Assembly: GCF_014204895.1 (NCBI RefSeq)
Contig: NZ_JACHMF010000001.1
Span: 2,604,001-2,668,000, forward strand
Source of the DNA: Paractinoplanes abujensis
GTDB taxonomy: Bacteria; Actinomycetota; Actinomycetes; Mycobacteriales; Micromonosporaceae
DNA length: 64,000 nucleotides
Direction of reading: 5' to 3'
Shown: piece by piece, positions 52,294 to 60,603 of the stretch
Numbering within the stretch: the first letter of the stretch is position 1
Layout: every line of letters starts with the position of its first letter
Notes under the pieces: model-generated
What the model saw: only the letters and a program-made list of their open reading frames with translations
Database searches by the model: none
What the model was told of the DNA's origin: nothing
Program-made: the position numbers and the translations under genes

Positions 52294-53274
52294 CTAGATC
52301 GCGCAGGTCGAGCCGCGCACGATCAGCTCCGGGCGGAACAGCGGCACTCCCCCGGGCGCCTCCAGCTGGCTGACCGCCGCCTGCACGATGGCGTCCTCGT
52401 CCCACGCCATCGTGGTCAGGCCGGGCTCGACCAGAACCGCGAGCTGGTGGTCGTCGTAGCCGATCACCGACAGGTCCTCGGGGATGCGCAGACCTTGTTC
52501 GCGGGCGGCTCGGTAGACGGCGAAGGCCAGCGAGTCGCTCAGGCAGAACACGCCGGTCGGACGGTGCGAGCCGGACAGCAGGCCGGCCACGATCTCGACG
52601 GCCTCGTCGGTGGCGGCGGGGGCCGAGATGGCGACCAGGTCGACACCGAGCGCCTCGGCGATCTCGGGCGCGAGCAGCTGGGCCGGGCGGCCGGGGGTGG
52701 ACGGCAGGGCGGGCGCGAGCAGCCCGATCCGGCGATGGCCGAGCTCGACCAGGTGGGCGAAGGCCGTCCGGACCCCGTACGCGTTGTCGAAAAGCACGCT
52801 GCCGGAGCCGGGCCGGGCGGTGAGCGCGTCCCCGATCGAGACGACCGTGACCTCGGGCCCGAGCAGCCGCCAGTAGTCGGCCGTGGGGTCGACGGGTGAG
52901 ACGAGCGCGCCGTCGACGCGTTGGGCGGCGAACTGCTCGATGATGCGCCGTTCGAGCGCCGGGTCGGCGTCCGCGTCCGCGATGGTGGCGAACCGGCCCT
53001 TACCGCGTAAGGCCCGGGTGAGCAGCACCGAAAAGTCCTGCTGCCAGAGGTCGCGCAGGGAACCGGAAACCCCGACCCATCCCGTACGGCCGCTGGCCAG
53101 CGCACGGGCGATCGGGTCGACCGTATAGCCCATCTCGTCGGCCAGTTGACGGACGCGAAGAATGGTGGCCGGCGAGCCTCGGATGCCGCGCAACGCGTAC
53201 GAGGTCGCGGCCAGCGACAGCCCCGCGGCGGTGGCGAGATCCTGCAGGGTCCGCCGCCCCTGCTGCCGTGACAT
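52294..53274 (-). CDS. LacI-family transcriptional regulator
   Basis: This 326-residue LacI repressor has the head RTLQDLATAAGLSLAATSYALRGIRGSPATILRVRQLADEMGYTVDPIARALASG and a ligand domain with FDNAYGVRTAFAHLVELGHRRIGLL and DLSVIGYDDHQLAVLVEPGLTTMAWDEDAI. LacI-type operators at 55718-55756 in front of the amidohydrolase operon are a possible target about 2.5 kb away. It is convergent with the ammonia-lyase-like gene. The effector is unknown. Confidence 0.9.
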   Translation of the reverse strand: MSRQQGRRTLQDLATAAGLSLAATSYALRGIRGSPATILRVRQLADEMGYTVDPIARALASGRTGWVGVSGSLRDLWQQDFSVLLTRALRGKGRFATIADADADPALERRIIEQFAAQRVDGALVSPVDPTADYWRLLGPEVTVVSIGDALTARPGSGSVLFDNAYGVRTAFAHLVELGHRRIGLLAPALPSTPGRPAQLLAPEIAEALGVDLVAISAPAATDEAVEIVAGLLSGSHRPTGVFCLSDSLAFAVYRAAREQGLRIPEDLSVIGYDDHQLAVLVEPGLTTMAWDEDAIVQAAVSQLEAPGGVPLFRPELIVRGSTCAI

Positions 53275-53341
53275 CGGCCGAATGTAACACTGCCGCTGCG
53301 CCCCCACGGTCCCGCCGCGAAGAGGACGAAAACGCAGCCAG

Positions 53342-53367
53342 CCTCCGCGGGCACCAGGCCGCGGAGG
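53342..53367. terminator. Hairpin downstream of the TetR gene
   Basis: CCTCCGCGG (53342-53350) and CCGCGGAGG (53359-53367) form a 9-bp stem with an 8-nt loop, 54 bp past the tetR stop on the minus strand. There is no T-tract. Confidence 0.5.
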
Positions 53368-53421
53368 GCCACCGAAGAGCAGGCGGCCGAGGTCCGGGCT
53401 GTCGACCGGAGAGGCCTGACA

Positions 53422-54153
53422 TCACGGGCGGGAGGTGGTGATGCCGTCCAGGACGGTCGTCAGGTTCCGGTGGAACGTCTGCTCGGGTTCGAGGTGGGCG
53501 CCGTCGTGGACGAGGCGGGCCACTGTCGGATAGCGGCCGGTTTCGAGCATGCGGGTCAGGTAGGGGCCGAGGGCGCTCTGCCAGGCGGCCTCGTCGGTGC
53601 CGGTGGCCCGTGCGACCTGCCGTTCGGTGATCTCCGCGCGGAGGGCCCCGATCAGGAAGGCGTTGAGGACGCCCAGGGCCTGCTGCAGTGACTCCACACC
53701 GTCCAAGCCGGGCGCGGAGCTCAGCGCCGCGGCGGTTGCCTCCCCCACGGCCAGCGCGTTCGGCCCGAGATGGGGCCGGGACCCGAGCAGGTCGGCGAAC
53801 CATTCGTGGTCGAGGGCGGCCGTGCGGGTGCGGTGCGCGATCGCCACGAGCGTGGCCCGCCAGCCGGACTCGGGACCGGTGACGGCGATCTCGGCGTAGA
53901 CGGCGTCGACCATCAGGTCGAGCAACTCCGAGCGGTTAGTCACGTAGTCGTAGAGGCGCATGGGCCCGACGCCGAGTTCGTTGGCGATCTTGCGTACGGA
54001 CACGCCGTCGAGGCCGTGGGAGTCGGCCAGGCCGATGGCGGTGGCGGCGATCTTCGCGCGGCTCAGCGCGACCGGCGCCGCCCGGGGTTGCGGCTCGGGG
54101 CGTTCCCAGACGGGCGGCGGCGCGCTACCGTACGGCGTATCCACGAGGTACAT
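53422..54153 (-). CDS. TetR-family transcriptional regulator
   Basis: This 243-residue regulator has the TetR head ALSRAKIAATAIGLADSHGLDGVSVRKIANELGVGPMRLYDYVTNRSELLDLMVDAVY and a C-terminal TetR_C-like ligand domain. It diverges from the FAD monooxygenase 21 bp away, and an inverted repeat overlaps both starts. The arrangement matches tetracycline-repressor-type control of a flavin-dependent detoxification enzyme. Its ligand is unknown. Confidence 0.88.
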   Translation of the reverse strand: MYLVDTPYGSAPPPVWERPEPQPRAAPVALSRAKIAATAIGLADSHGLDGVSVRKIANELGVGPMRLYDYVTNRSELLDLMVDAVYAEIAVTGPESGWRATLVAIAHRTRTAALDHEWFADLLGSRPHLGPNALAVGEATAAALSSAPGLDGVESLQQALGVLNAFLIGALRAEITERQVARATGTDEAAWQSALGPYLTRMLETGRYPTVARLVHDGAHLEPEQTFHRNLTTVLDGITTSRP

Positions 54154-54162
54154 CGTACGGTA
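54126..54162. promoter_or_regulatory. TetR operator-like inverted repeat
   Basis: TACCGTACG (54126-54134) and CGTACGGTA (54154-54162) are perfect reverse complements, each holding the core CGTACG. The repeat covers the tetR start codon and lies 12 bp upstream of the monooxygenase start, suiting repression in both directions. Confidence 0.6.
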
Positions 54163-54174
54163 AGGGGACCGGTC

Positions 54175-55269
54175 ATGCACATTGCGATCGCGGGTGGCGG
54201 GCTGGGCGGCCTCACCCTGGCCCGGATCCTGCGCCGTCACGACATCGAAGCGGCGCTGTACGAGCGCGACGCGAGCCGCGTCGCGCGATCGCAGGGCGGC
54301 CTGCTCGACCTGCACCCGGAGTCGGGGCAGCGGGCCCTCGCGGAGGCCGGGCTGACCGGCGAGTTCCGGGCCGAGGCACGGCCGGAGGGCGAGGAGCATC
54401 GCATCGTCGACCCGTCGGGCAGCATCCTCGTGCATCACCGTCCCGATCCCGGCTCGTTCGACGGACGGCCCGAGATCGACCGCGGCGTGCTGCGCGATCT
54501 GCTGCTCGACGCGCTCCCCGACGATGCGGTGACCTGGGGGCACCGGATCGCCGCGGCGGCACCCCGGCCCGGCGGCGGCTTCTGGCTCGCGTTCAGCGAC
54601 GGCACCGGCGCGGACTGCGACGTCCTCGTCGGCGCGGACGGCGCCCGCTCGGCCGTCCGGCCGCTGCTGACCGACGCTCCGCTGGCCACCGTGGCCGTCC
54701 TGGCCGAGCTCACCATCGGCGACGCCGACCACCGCCATCCGGAGCTGGCCGCGCTGGTCGGGCCGGGCAACCTCTGGTGCGTCGGCGCGAGCCGGATCCT
54801 GGCCGCACAACGTCAGCGTGACGGCAGCCTCCGGGTCGGCGTCACGCTGCCGCCCGGCTCGCGCCAACCGCGCAGCTACGGCAGCAAACGCGCATTGCTC
54901 GAGCAGTTCGACGGGTGGAGTCCCGGCCTCACCGCGCTCATCGAGGAGGCCGACGGCCCACCGGTCGTCCGGCGGATCGAGGCGCTGCCCACCGGCACAC
55001 GCTGGCCCCACCGGCCGGGCCTGACCCTGATCGGCGACGCCGCGCACCTCATGCCACCGGTCGGTGAGGGCGCCAACCAGGCGATGCTGGACGCGGCCGA
55101 ACTGGCCACCGCGCTGGCCGCCGACGGAGTGCACGGAATCCGCGCGTACGAGGAAGCGATGTTCGCCCGGATCCACCCGGTCGCCGAGATGTCGGCACGG
55201 GTCCAGGCGATGATGCTCGCTCCCACCGCCGCCACCGACATCGTCCGCTTCTTCACACCGGCGACCTGA
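54175..55269 (+). CDS. FAD-dependent monooxygenase (TetX-like)
   Basis: This 364-residue flavoprotein has HIAIAGGGLGGLTLARILRRHDIEAALYERD at the start, the DG motif VLVGADGARSAVRPLL and GLTLIGDAAHLMPPVGEGANQAMLDAAELA, the same layout as TetX-type tetracycline-inactivating monooxygenases and related antibiotic or aromatic hydroxylases. AGGGGA precedes the ATG. It is divergently controlled by a TetR protein. Resistance or detoxification is plausible, but the substrate cannot be inferred. Confidence 0.85.
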   Translation: MHIAIAGGGLGGLTLARILRRHDIEAALYERDASRVARSQGGLLDLHPESGQRALAEAGLTGEFRAEARPEGEEHRIVDPSGSILVHHRPDPGSFDGRPEIDRGVLRDLLLDALPDDAVTWGHRIAAAAPRPGGGFWLAFSDGTGADCDVLVGADGARSAVRPLLTDAPLATVAVLAELTIGDADHRHPELAALVGPGNLWCVGASRILAAQRQRDGSLRVGVTLPPGSRQPRSYGSKRALLEQFDGWSPGLTALIEEADGPPVVRRIEALPTGTRWPHRPGLTLIGDAAHLMPPVGEGANQAMLDAAELATALAADGVHGIRAYEEAMFARIHPVAEMSARVQAMMLAPTAATDIVRFFTPAT

Positions 55270-55717
55270 GGAATGACGCCCGGCAGCGTTCGCATCGCGC
55301 TCCTTGCCGCGCGCACTGACTGACGCATCCAGGAGAACCGAGGTACTGACCACCGACATGCGCCGGCGAACTGAGCCGCTGGCATCGTGCCTCAGCACGT
55401 GCGCACTTACCGAGACCCCGAGGCACAATCCGCCGGCACACGCCGACGACCTGAACCGCCCGGCATCACGTCCCCAAACGTGCGCACTACCCGACGCAAT
55501 CCAGCACACCCCGCATGCAGACCGCCGACTTCGATCACTTCTGCGCGCCGGCGCATTGCGGCGGCGTGGGCGGTCCGTGCGGGTGTTCCGTGCGTGAAGT
55601 CCGCGTTCGGCGATGCATTACCTTCTCGCGATCGTCTTTGTCCGTCGGCGGCGGAGCTTGGACGCCGGCTACTCAATCCGAAAGTCCGGTGCCTGAGAAC
55701 ACATTGCCTTTTGCGGG
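55270..55717. other. Gap upstream of the amidohydrolase operon with degenerate 70-bp repeat
   Basis: Two diverged copies of about 70 bp, beginning with CGCCGGC at 55361 and 55431, share GGCATC, ACGTGCGCACT and CAATCC in the same order. Otherwise I see no gene in this stretch; the open frames are low in homology and change frame. Confidence 0.45.
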
Positions 55718-55756
55718 GGGAAGCGCTTCACTTTCCCTACGAGTGAAGCGCTTCCC
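55718..55756. promoter_or_regulatory. Twin LacI-type operators before the amidohydrolase operon
   Basis: Two perfect decamers GAAGCGCTTC lie at 55720-55729 and 55745-55754, 25 bp centre to centre. The longer arms GGGAAGCGCTTCAC (55718-55731) and GTGAAGCGCTTCCC (55743-55756) are reverse complements. GAAGCGCTTC is the classic symmetric LacI/GalR-family core. The second site ends 19 bp before the start codon. Confidence 0.75.
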
Positions 55757-55775
55757 TATCGCACAAGGAGTCACG

Positions 55776-56654
55776 ATGGTGATCGACTGTCATCAGCATC
55801 TGTGGCCCCAGCGCTTGGTCGAGGCGTTGCGTCGCCGCCACTCCTACCCGTTCATGCGGGGCTGGACGTTGCATCTGGCGGGTGAGAGCCCGTACGAGGT
55901 CGATCCGCAAGCGCACAACGTCGAGCACCGCCGCGGCACTGAGCGTGCCGACCGGGTGCTCGTTTCGCTCTCCAGCCCGCTCGGCATCGAGCATCTGCCC
56001 GCGCACGACGGCGCCGAACTGATCGACATCTGGCACGAGAGCGCGCTCGAACTGGGCGATCCCTTCCACGTCTGGGCCGCCGCCGGGGTGGCCGAGCCCG
56101 ATCCCGACGGCCTGGCCAAGGTGCTGCGCGAGGAGCGCGTGGCCGGGCTGCAGCTGCCGGCCACCGCGCTGGCCGACCCGCGTGGCATCGAGCATGTTGC
56201 GCCACTGCTCGACGAGGCGGTCAAGGCGAACAAGCCCGTGCTCGTGCATCCCGGCCCGGCGCCGGCCTGCGATCCGGACCTGCCGTCCTGGTGGCCGGCC
56301 CTGGTGCCGTACGTGTCCCAGATGCACCAGGCCTGGCTCGCCTGGCACGTGGCGGGCCGCGCGGAGGTGCGCATCGGTTTTGTCGCGCTGGCCGGGCTGG
56401 CCCCGCTGCACCATGAACGGCTGGCCGCGCGCGGCGGCCGGCTGGGTGCGCTCAATGCCAACGTCTTCTACGAGACCTCGTCGTACGGCACCAGGGCCAT
56501 CGACGCCCTGGTCCGCGTGGTCGGCGTCGACCCGATCGTGTCCGGATCCGACCGCCCGTACGCGGAGGCCACCGACCCGCAACTGGGCCCGGCTTTCACG
56601 CACGCCTTGTTCACCGCCAACCCCCACCACTTTCTGACAGGAGATGCGCGATGA
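55776..56654 (+). CDS. Amidohydrolase-2 family metal-dependent hydrolase
   Basis: This 292-residue TIM-barrel hydrolase has the metal-binding DCHQHLWP (His6, His8) near the N-terminus, VLVHPGP in the middle and SGSDRPYAE with the metal Asp near the end. Members cleave lactones, amides or decarboxylate aromatic acids. AAGGAG lies before the ATG. It is the first gene of an operon behind twin LacI operators and overlaps the cysteine-dioxygenase-like gene by 4 bp, so both probably act on the same compound. Confidence 0.85.
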   Translation: MVIDCHQHLWPQRLVEALRRRHSYPFMRGWTLHLAGESPYEVDPQAHNVEHRRGTERADRVLVSLSSPLGIEHLPAHDGAELIDIWHESALELGDPFHVWAAAGVAEPDPDGLAKVLREERVAGLQLPATALADPRGIEHVAPLLDEAVKANKPVLVHPGPAPACDPDLPSWWPALVPYVSQMHQAWLAWHVAGRAEVRIGFVALAGLAPLHHERLAARGGRLGALNANVFYETSSYGTRAIDALVRVVGVDPIVSGSDRPYAEATDPQLGPAFTHALFTANPHHFLTGDAR

Positions 56655-57145
56655 CGGTTCTGCCGGCCCTGCCCGGTCGGGTTCTCGATCTGCACGAGCT
56701 CAAGAGCTGGGTGGCCGACCTGGCTGCGCGGCCCGAGTTGTGGGAGCACTTGGTCAAGCACGACACGGGCAGCCGGCATTACGCATCGCTCTACCGCGAC
56801 AGCGACGTGGACGTCTGGGTGTTGTGCTGGAACGTCGTCGACGACACCGGCTGGCACGACCACGACACGTCGTCGGGGGCGGTCGCCGTGACCCGGGGCG
56901 CGGTCACCGAGGCCACCCCGCGGATGGGCGGCGAGCCGGTGACCAGGGTGGTCGATGCCGGGCGGGCGTTCGCGTTCGGGCCCGACCACATCCACCGGAT
57001 GGGCGGGGCGGTCGACGGCTCGGTGTCGATCCATGCGTATTCGCCGCCGCTGTGGCGCATGGGGCAGTACTCGATCAGCCCGGCCGGCGTGCTGCGTCGC
57101 AAGGCGGTCAGCTACGCCGACGAGCTGCGCCCGATCGACGAATAG
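56651..57145 (+). CDS. Cysteine dioxygenase-like cupin (thiol dioxygenase family)
   Basis: This 164-residue cupin resembles type I cysteine dioxygenase, which adds O2 to a thiol to give a sulfinate. The iron-binding pattern is present as GWHDHD (His69, His71) and DHIHRM (His113 or His115). SIHAYSPP (Ser126, His128, Tyr130) matches the Ser-His-Tyr relay of that family. The substrate may be cysteine or another small thiol. It is translationally coupled to the amidohydrolase. A 25-bp repeat array follows directly. Confidence 0.8.
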   Translation: MTVLPALPGRVLDLHELKSWVADLAARPELWEHLVKHDTGSRHYASLYRDSDVDVWVLCWNVVDDTGWHDHDTSSGAVAVTRGAVTEATPRMGGEPVTRVVDAGRAFAFGPDHIHRMGGAVDGSVSIHAYSPPLWRMGQYSISPAGVLRRKAVSYADELRPIDE

Positions 57146-57155
57146 CGGCGCCCGC

Positions 57156-57355
57156 ACACCGGCGGACAGCGAGCGGACGGGCACCGTCGAACAACGAGCG
57201 GACGCGCACCATCGAACAGCAAGCGGACGCGCACCATCGAACAGCAAGCGGACGCGCACCATCGAACAGCAAGCGGACGCGCACCGGCGGACAGCAAGCG
57301 GACGCGCACCGGCGGACAGCGAGCGAACGCGCGCCATCGAACAGTGAGCGAACGC
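57156..57355. repeat. 25-bp tandem repeat, eight units
   Basis: Eight contiguous imperfect 25-bp units start at 57156 and then every 25 bp to 57331. The core is CGAACAGCAAGCGGACGCGC, with a variant reading CACCGGCGGACAG. The period is not a multiple of three, and there are no unique spacers, so it is neither coding nor CRISPR. It fills the gap between the dioxygenase-like gene and the convergent ammonia-lyase-like gene. Confidence 0.85.
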
Positions 57356-57374
57356 GCAGGTCTGAGCAACGTGC

Positions 57375-58823
57375 TTACGCGCTGAGGCCCATCGAGGAGT
57401 AGTCGAGGACGGCGCCGAGGCGCGGCAGTAGTTCGGCGCCCTGCTCCAGGTCGATGCCGAGCGGCCGGTCGTCCTCGGACGGGTCGAGCGCCTCGTCGGC
57501 CAGGTGGAAGGCGTCGCGCAGCGGGCCGACGATGAGCCGGCCGGGCGCCATGCGCAGCGCACGCACCGCCGCCACCAGTTCGGCGGCCAGCAACGTGGGG
57601 GCGAGCCGCGTCATGGTGCGCAAGGCCCGCGCACCCTGCGTGGCGAAGCTGGCGTGTTCCTCCAGCCCCAGCGAGATGCTCAGCGTGCCGGCCGCGGTCG
57701 GGGTCATGCCGACACGGATCTGGGTCAGCACGTCCTGCACGACGTACTCGCTGATCATCAGGCCCGAACTGCCCACCGGTCCGGCCGCCAGGAACGCGCG
57801 CAGGCCGGTCAGGTCGGGCCGCATCAGCAGTCCGAGCCGCGCGGTCGAGAGCGACAGCACGGGCAGGAACGCACCGCGGGCGGCGTCGAGGCTGGAGGCC
57901 AGCGTCGCCGTGTGGAACTGGCCGTGATGCAACACACCTTCGGACGTGACCAGCGGGTTCTCGACGGCCGCGTTGATCTCCTCGCTGAGCACGTCGTCGA
58001 GGGTGCGGGCGGCGTGGATGGCCGGCGCCGACACCTGGGGCAGCACGCGCAGTCCGAACGGGTCCTGGATGCGTACGGGAGCCGCGGCCCCGGCCACCAG
58101 CCGGCTCATCAAACGCGCAACTTCGATCTGGCCGGGATGCGCACGGTTGCGGTGCACGGCGACGTCGTACGCCTCCGGGTTGCCCCGGAGCGCCAGGAAG
58201 CTCAGCGCCGCCACGACTATCGACGCGCGCAGCTGGCTCTGCATCCGTTGCAACGCGAGCGCGGCCGTGGCCACGGTGAGAGCGCTCGAGCTGATCAGCG
58301 GCAGCGCGTCGGTGGCGTCGATCGTCGTGGTCGGCCCCTTGCCGTTCTGCCAGGGTCGCTCGCCGGCCAGGGTGAGCCCGAGCTCGGCCAGGGCGGCCAG
58401 GTCGGCAGTGCCGATGGCGCCCCACGAGTGGATGGTCGGGACCGCGCCCTCGTCCAGCGCCTGGGCCAGCGCCTCGGCCACCCGCGGGGAGATGCCCGAG
58501 CCCCCGGCGAGGATCTGATTGAGCCGTACGGCCATGGCCGCGCGCGCCGTGAGGTCGTCCTCGACCGGCCCGACGGCGGCGCAGTGACTCCGCAACAGGC
58601 GCAGTCCGCGCTCCTCGTCGTCGGCGCGCTCGTGCCTGTTGGCGCCGACCCCGGTGTTGGCCCCGTAGACTGCGCCATGCGCCCGGGCTCGCTGCATCAA
58701 TGCGTTGGTTTCCCCGACCCGATGCAGGGCCGCCGATTCGACCTCGACCCCACTTCGACCGGAAGCGATGGCCACGAGACCACTGATCGTCAGGTTCGCC
58801 CCGTCGAGCCGTTCTGCCTGCAT
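57375..58823 (-). CDS. Second histidine/aromatic ammonia-lyase-like protein with altered MIO motif
   Basis: This 482-residue HAL/PAL-superfamily protein has AVYGANTGVGANRHE, LAGGSGISPRVAEALAQALDEGAVPTIHSWG, VRIQDPFGLRVLPQV and SEEINAAVENPLV. The MIO-forming Ala-Ser-Gly is replaced: the segment reads GAIGTADLAALAE (residues 135-147), one residue shorter and without the serine. Other family members with GxADL-type motifs exist, so it may be a distinct subfamily. ATG at 58823 is chosen because homology begins there. It diverges from the OpuC-type importer by 119 bp, which suggests that the importer supplies its substrate. Confidence 0.82.
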   Translation of the reverse strand: MQAERLDGANLTISGLVAIASGRSGVEVESAALHRVGETNALMQRARAHGAVYGANTGVGANRHERADDEERGLRLLRSHCAAVGPVEDDLTARAAMAVRLNQILAGGSGISPRVAEALAQALDEGAVPTIHSWGAIGTADLAALAELGLTLAGERPWQNGKGPTTTIDATDALPLISSSALTVATAALALQRMQSQLRASIVVAALSFLALRGNPEAYDVAVHRNRAHPGQIEVARLMSRLVAGAAAPVRIQDPFGLRVLPQVSAPAIHAARTLDDVLSEEINAAVENPLVTSEGVLHHGQFHTATLASSLDAARGAFLPVLSLSTARLGLLMRPDLTGLRAFLAAGPVGSSGLMISEYVVQDVLTQIRVGMTPTAAGTLSISLGLEEHASFATQGARALRTMTRLAPTLLAAELVAAVRALRMAPGRLIVGPLRDAFHLADEALDPSEDDRPLGIDLEQGAELLPRLGAVLDYSSMGLSA

Positions 58824-58900
58824 AGCGCCACCATCACCAGTGTTACCAGACCGTAAAGGCCACCCCGGGGCCGTTGACATTCTATTCACTACCCATGAAG

Positions 58901-58920
58901 TATGAATAGCCGTATTCATA
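58901..58920. promoter_or_regulatory. Palindrome upstream of the OpuC-type transporter operon
   Basis: TATGAATA (58901-58908) and TATTCATA (58913-58920) form a perfect 8-bp inverted repeat with a 4-bp centre, 22 bp before the ATPase start. TTGACA at 58874-58879 may be a -35 box, but I see no well-spaced -10. Confidence 0.5.
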
Positions 58921-58942
58921 CATCCGCTGCCGCAGGAGTGCC

Positions 58943-59956
58943 ATGATCACATTCGACGACGTCGTGAAGGTCTATCCCGGCGGCAGCACCGCGGTCGACC
59001 ACGTGTCGCTCGAACTGCCCACCGGGAAGATGACGGTCCTGGTCGGGCCGTCCGGCTGCGGCAAGACCACCTCGCTCCGCATGATCAATCGTATGATCAG
59101 CCCCACATCCGGCCGCGTGTTGATCGACGGCAAGGACATCGCGGGGCAGGACGAGGCCCTGTTGCGCCGCGGCATCGGCTACGTGATCCAGAGCGCAGGG
59201 CTGTTCCCGCACCGCACAGTGCTCGACAACGTGGCCACCGTGCCGGTGCTGCTGGGCAAGACCCGCCGCGAGGCCCGCGCCGCCGCCCTCAGCCTGCTCG
59301 AGCGGGTCGGGCTGGCGCCGGAGTTCGCCAAGCGTTACCCGGCGCAGCTCTCCGGCGGCCAGCAGCAGCGCGTCGGCGTGGCCCGCGCGCTCGCCGCCGA
59401 CCCGCCCATCATGCTGATGGACGAGCCGTTCAGCGCGGTCGACCCGGTCGTCCGCGAGGGCCTGCACCGCGAGTTCCTGCGCCTGCAGCAGGACCTGGGC
59501 AAGACGATCGCCATGGTGACGCACGACATCGACGAGGCGATCAAGCTCGGCGACGTGGTGGCGGTGTTCCGCCAGGGTGGCATCCTGGCCCAGGTCGGCA
59601 CCCCGCAGGAGCTGCTGACCGCGCCCGCCGACGACTTCGTGGCCGAGTTCGTCGGCCGTGACCGCGGCATCCGCAGCCTGTCCTTCGACTCCGCCGCCGA
59701 CCTGCCCGTGTCCGGCCCTCCGAGCACCCTCGCGCTCGACGACGCCGGCCGGCCTGCGGGCTGGCACATGGAGTCCGGCCAGGTGCTGCCGACCGGTGGC
59801 ACCTTCACCGCGAGCGACTCGCTGCGGCTGGTGACCGACCTCGCCATCAGCTCGCCGGTGGGCATCGCCGTCCGGGTCAACGCCGAGGGCAAGGCCGACG
59901 GTGTCGTACGCCACCACGACCTTGCCGACTACCTGGCGGCCCGGCGCGCCTCATGA
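58943..59956 (+). CDS. OpuC/ProV-type ABC transporter ATPase
   Basis: This 337-residue ATPase energises import of a quaternary amine or similar compound. Walker A is GPSGCGKTTS, the signature is LSGGQQQRVGVARAL, Walker B is IMLMDEP and the switch His follows in AMVTHDIDEA. TTSLRMINRMISPTSGRVLIDGKDI is typical of the OpuA/OpuC/ProV branch. The tail after residue 240 shows no full CBS pair. It begins a four-gene operon with CAGGAG ahead, each junction overlapping except the last. Confidence 0.9.
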   Translation: MITFDDVVKVYPGGSTAVDHVSLELPTGKMTVLVGPSGCGKTTSLRMINRMISPTSGRVLIDGKDIAGQDEALLRRGIGYVIQSAGLFPHRTVLDNVATVPVLLGKTRREARAAALSLLERVGLAPEFAKRYPAQLSGGQQQRVGVARALAADPPIMLMDEPFSAVDPVVREGLHREFLRLQQDLGKTIAMVTHDIDEAIKLGDVVAVFRQGGILAQVGTPQELLTAPADDFVAEFVGRDRGIRSLSFDSAADLPVSGPPSTLALDDAGRPAGWHMESGQVLPTGGTFTASDSLRLVTDLAISSPVGIAVRVNAEGKADGVVRHHDLADYLAARRAS

Positions 59957-60603
59957 TCACTTATCTGTCCAACAACTCCGAGACGGTGCTGGCCGCGCTG
60001 CGCCAGCACATCACGCTCGCGCTCATCCCGGTGCTGCTCGGCTTCCTCATCGCGCTGCCGATCGGCTACCTCGGTGTCCGGTTCCCGTGGCTCTACCACC
60101 CGCTGATCAACGTGGCCGGCGTGCTCTACTCGATCCCGTCGCTCGCGCTGTTCGTGTTCCTGCCGGTGGTGCTGGGCACGAAGATCCTGTCGCCGCTGAA
60201 CATCGTGGTCGCGCTCACCATCTACACCGTCGCGCTGATGGCCCGTACGGTCGCTGACGGTCTTCGCTCCGTCGACCGCCTGGTCGTCGAGTCGGCCACC
60301 GCGATGGGCTACCGGCGGCTGCGGCGGCTCTTCGACGTCGAGCTGCCGGTGGCGCTGCCGGTCATCCTGGCCGGTCTGCGCGTCGCCACCGTCTCCAACA
60401 TCAGCCTGGTCAGCGTGGGCGCCCTGATCGGCATCGGCGGCCTCGGGCAATTGTTCACCCGCGGCTTCCAGCTGTTCTACATCGAGCCGATCCTGGTCGG
60501 CATCATCTTGTCGGTGCTGCTGGCCGGCATCGCCGACCTGATCATCGTGCTCGTGCAGCGCGCGGTCACGCCGTGGACCCGCGTGCAAAGGGGCCGGGCA
60601 TGA
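59953..60603 (+). CDS. OpuC-type ABC transporter permease
   Basis: This 216-residue permease has the BPD-type fold seen in OpuCB/D: LIALPIGYLGVRFPWLYHPLINVAGVLYSIPSLALFVFLP and the ATPase-contact loop ESATAMGYRRLRRLFDVELPVALPVILAGLR. It starts on the ATPase stop (ATGA) and its own stop overlaps the next permease, so subunit production appears coupled. It forms a heterodimeric channel with the following gene product. Confidence 0.9.
   Translation: MITYLSNNSETVLAALRQHITLALIPVLLGFLIALPIGYLGVRFPWLYHPLINVAGVLYSIPSLALFVFLPVVLGTKILSPLNIVVALTIYTVALMARTVADGLRSVDRLVVESATAMGYRRLRRLFDVELPVALPVILAGLRVATVSNISLVSVGALIGIGGLGQLFTRGFQLFYIEPILVGIILSVLLAGIADLIIVLVQRAVTPWTRVQRGRA

Noticed and set aside
57156..57355. 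Possible CRISPR-like array
   Set aside because: Units are contiguous with no unique spacers, and no cas genes are present.
58874..58902. Sigma-70 promoter with TTGACA
   Set aside because: The -35-like hexamer is good but no -10 lies at 16-19 bp, so I did not call a promoter.
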